64,000 bases of DNA. It comes from Bifidobacterium scardovii JCM 12489 = DSM 13734 (GTDB lineage Bacteria > Actinomycetota > Actinomycetes > Actinomycetales > Bifidobacteriaceae). The first letter of the stretch is position 1. Every line of letters starts with the position of its first letter. A program made the translations under genes and the position numbers. The stretch covers positions 1-64,000 of the forward strand of contig NZ_AP012331.1 in the NCBI RefSeq assembly GCF_001042635.1. Reading direction: 5' to 3'. Under the pieces are notes generated by a model. The model was not told where the DNA came from and did not search any database. It saw only the letters and a list, made by a program, of their open reading frames with translations. Shown in pieces: positions 63,739-64,000 of the stretch.

Positions 63739-64000
63739 CAGACCTCCTTTGCCAAACCGCCGGTTGTTCGGTCTGCCTGCCCTCCGCGGCTCCTCCGCAG
63801 TTGTGTTGACAGGCCGTTGCGAACCCAAAGCCCTTGGTTTAACGGTTGTGCCGACCATTGTAGGACCCCGTAATCGACACTTACGTTACATAGTCCATTA
63901 TGTGCGCTGTCGGCGATCGGCGGGGATACGTGCATTGACGGTCTGCGTCGGGCTGCTTGGAGGGGCGCCGCCGCGTGGCATTACGGGAACGCCGGGCGTC
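63739..64000. other. ppc upstream region to window end
   Basis: 262 bp without a supported gene. It contains the AAAGGAGG site for ppc (63741-63750). A short ORF at 63738-63935 is not credible. No promoter was assigned. Confidence 0.5.

Noticed and set aside
60913..63873. Plus-strand ORF of 986 residues opposite ppc
   Set aside because: Antisense shadow of a GC-rich, strongly biased gene. The minus strand gives a full phosphoenolpyruvate carboxylase with all motifs; the plus reading has no recognisable domain and crosses the ppc start region.

Overview
This window starts exactly at dnaA and carries the dnaA-oriC-dnaN-recF-dciA-gyrB-gyrA order typical of Actinobacteria. The high GC, the DUF3566 protein after gyrA, many LacI-controlled ABC sugar importers without their own ATPase, phosphoenolpyruvate carboxylase, a NADP-type glutamate dehydrogenase and an LPXTG pilin with a class C sortase all point to a gut Bifidobacterium. 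The species cannot be named from the sequence alone. No phage, integrase, transposase, rRNA or CRISPR array was seen.

Layout. (1) 1-11260: replication core, with oriC (about seven DnaA boxes) between dnaA and dnaN. (2) 11330-23958: two paralogous carbohydrate uptake loci. Locus 1 has a LacI regulator facing an operon of solute-binding lipoprotein, intracellular GH43 enzyme and two CUT1 permeases, with three TATCGATA sites at its promoter. Locus 2 has two permeases, a GH43_24-like enzyme, a LacI regulator and a binding protein; its three promoters each carry a pair of TGTRACCGGTCACA-type operators. (3) 24230-27099: LPXTG pilin and pilus sortase. (4) 27202-30005: an alpha/beta hydrolase and gdhA. 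(5) 30177-33948: gluconate regulator, kinase, permease and 6-phosphogluconate dehydrogenase. (6) 34201-37840: mscL, tRNA-Ala, tRNA-Ile, a YgjP-like metalloprotein and an oligopeptide-binding lipoprotein. (7) 37984-39297: an AAA/DUF4143 ATPase with a four-copy iteron array in front of it. (8) 39790-46162: a LacI-controlled anhydro-sugar kinase with a complete ribose-type ABC importer. (9) 46319-48246: dps and a CBS/CorC membrane protein. (10) 48367-53987: a decaying carbohydrate locus with a LacI regulator, a propeller-like protein, a frameshifted binding protein and a permease fragment joined by deletion to the end of a carbohydrate-active protein. (11) 54030-57624: carbonic anhydrase, AhpC and a thioredoxin reductase carrying an AhpF-like redox domain at its C-terminus. 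(12) 57723-59033: a small helix-turn-helix protein with a frameshifted rhuM. (13) 59169-63738: an OFA-type MFS transporter and ppc.

The best leads for something little described are the DUF4143 iteron array, the AnmK-like kinase with its own importer, the 63-bp-period hairpin array and 32-bp inverted repeat around the second permease pair, and the reversed TrxR/AhpF fusion. A dispersed palindromic repeat with TCCCCTCAG and AGGGGAGC blocks recurs at five or more intergenic sites. All calls rest on reading the sequence and on family knowledge; no database search was run.
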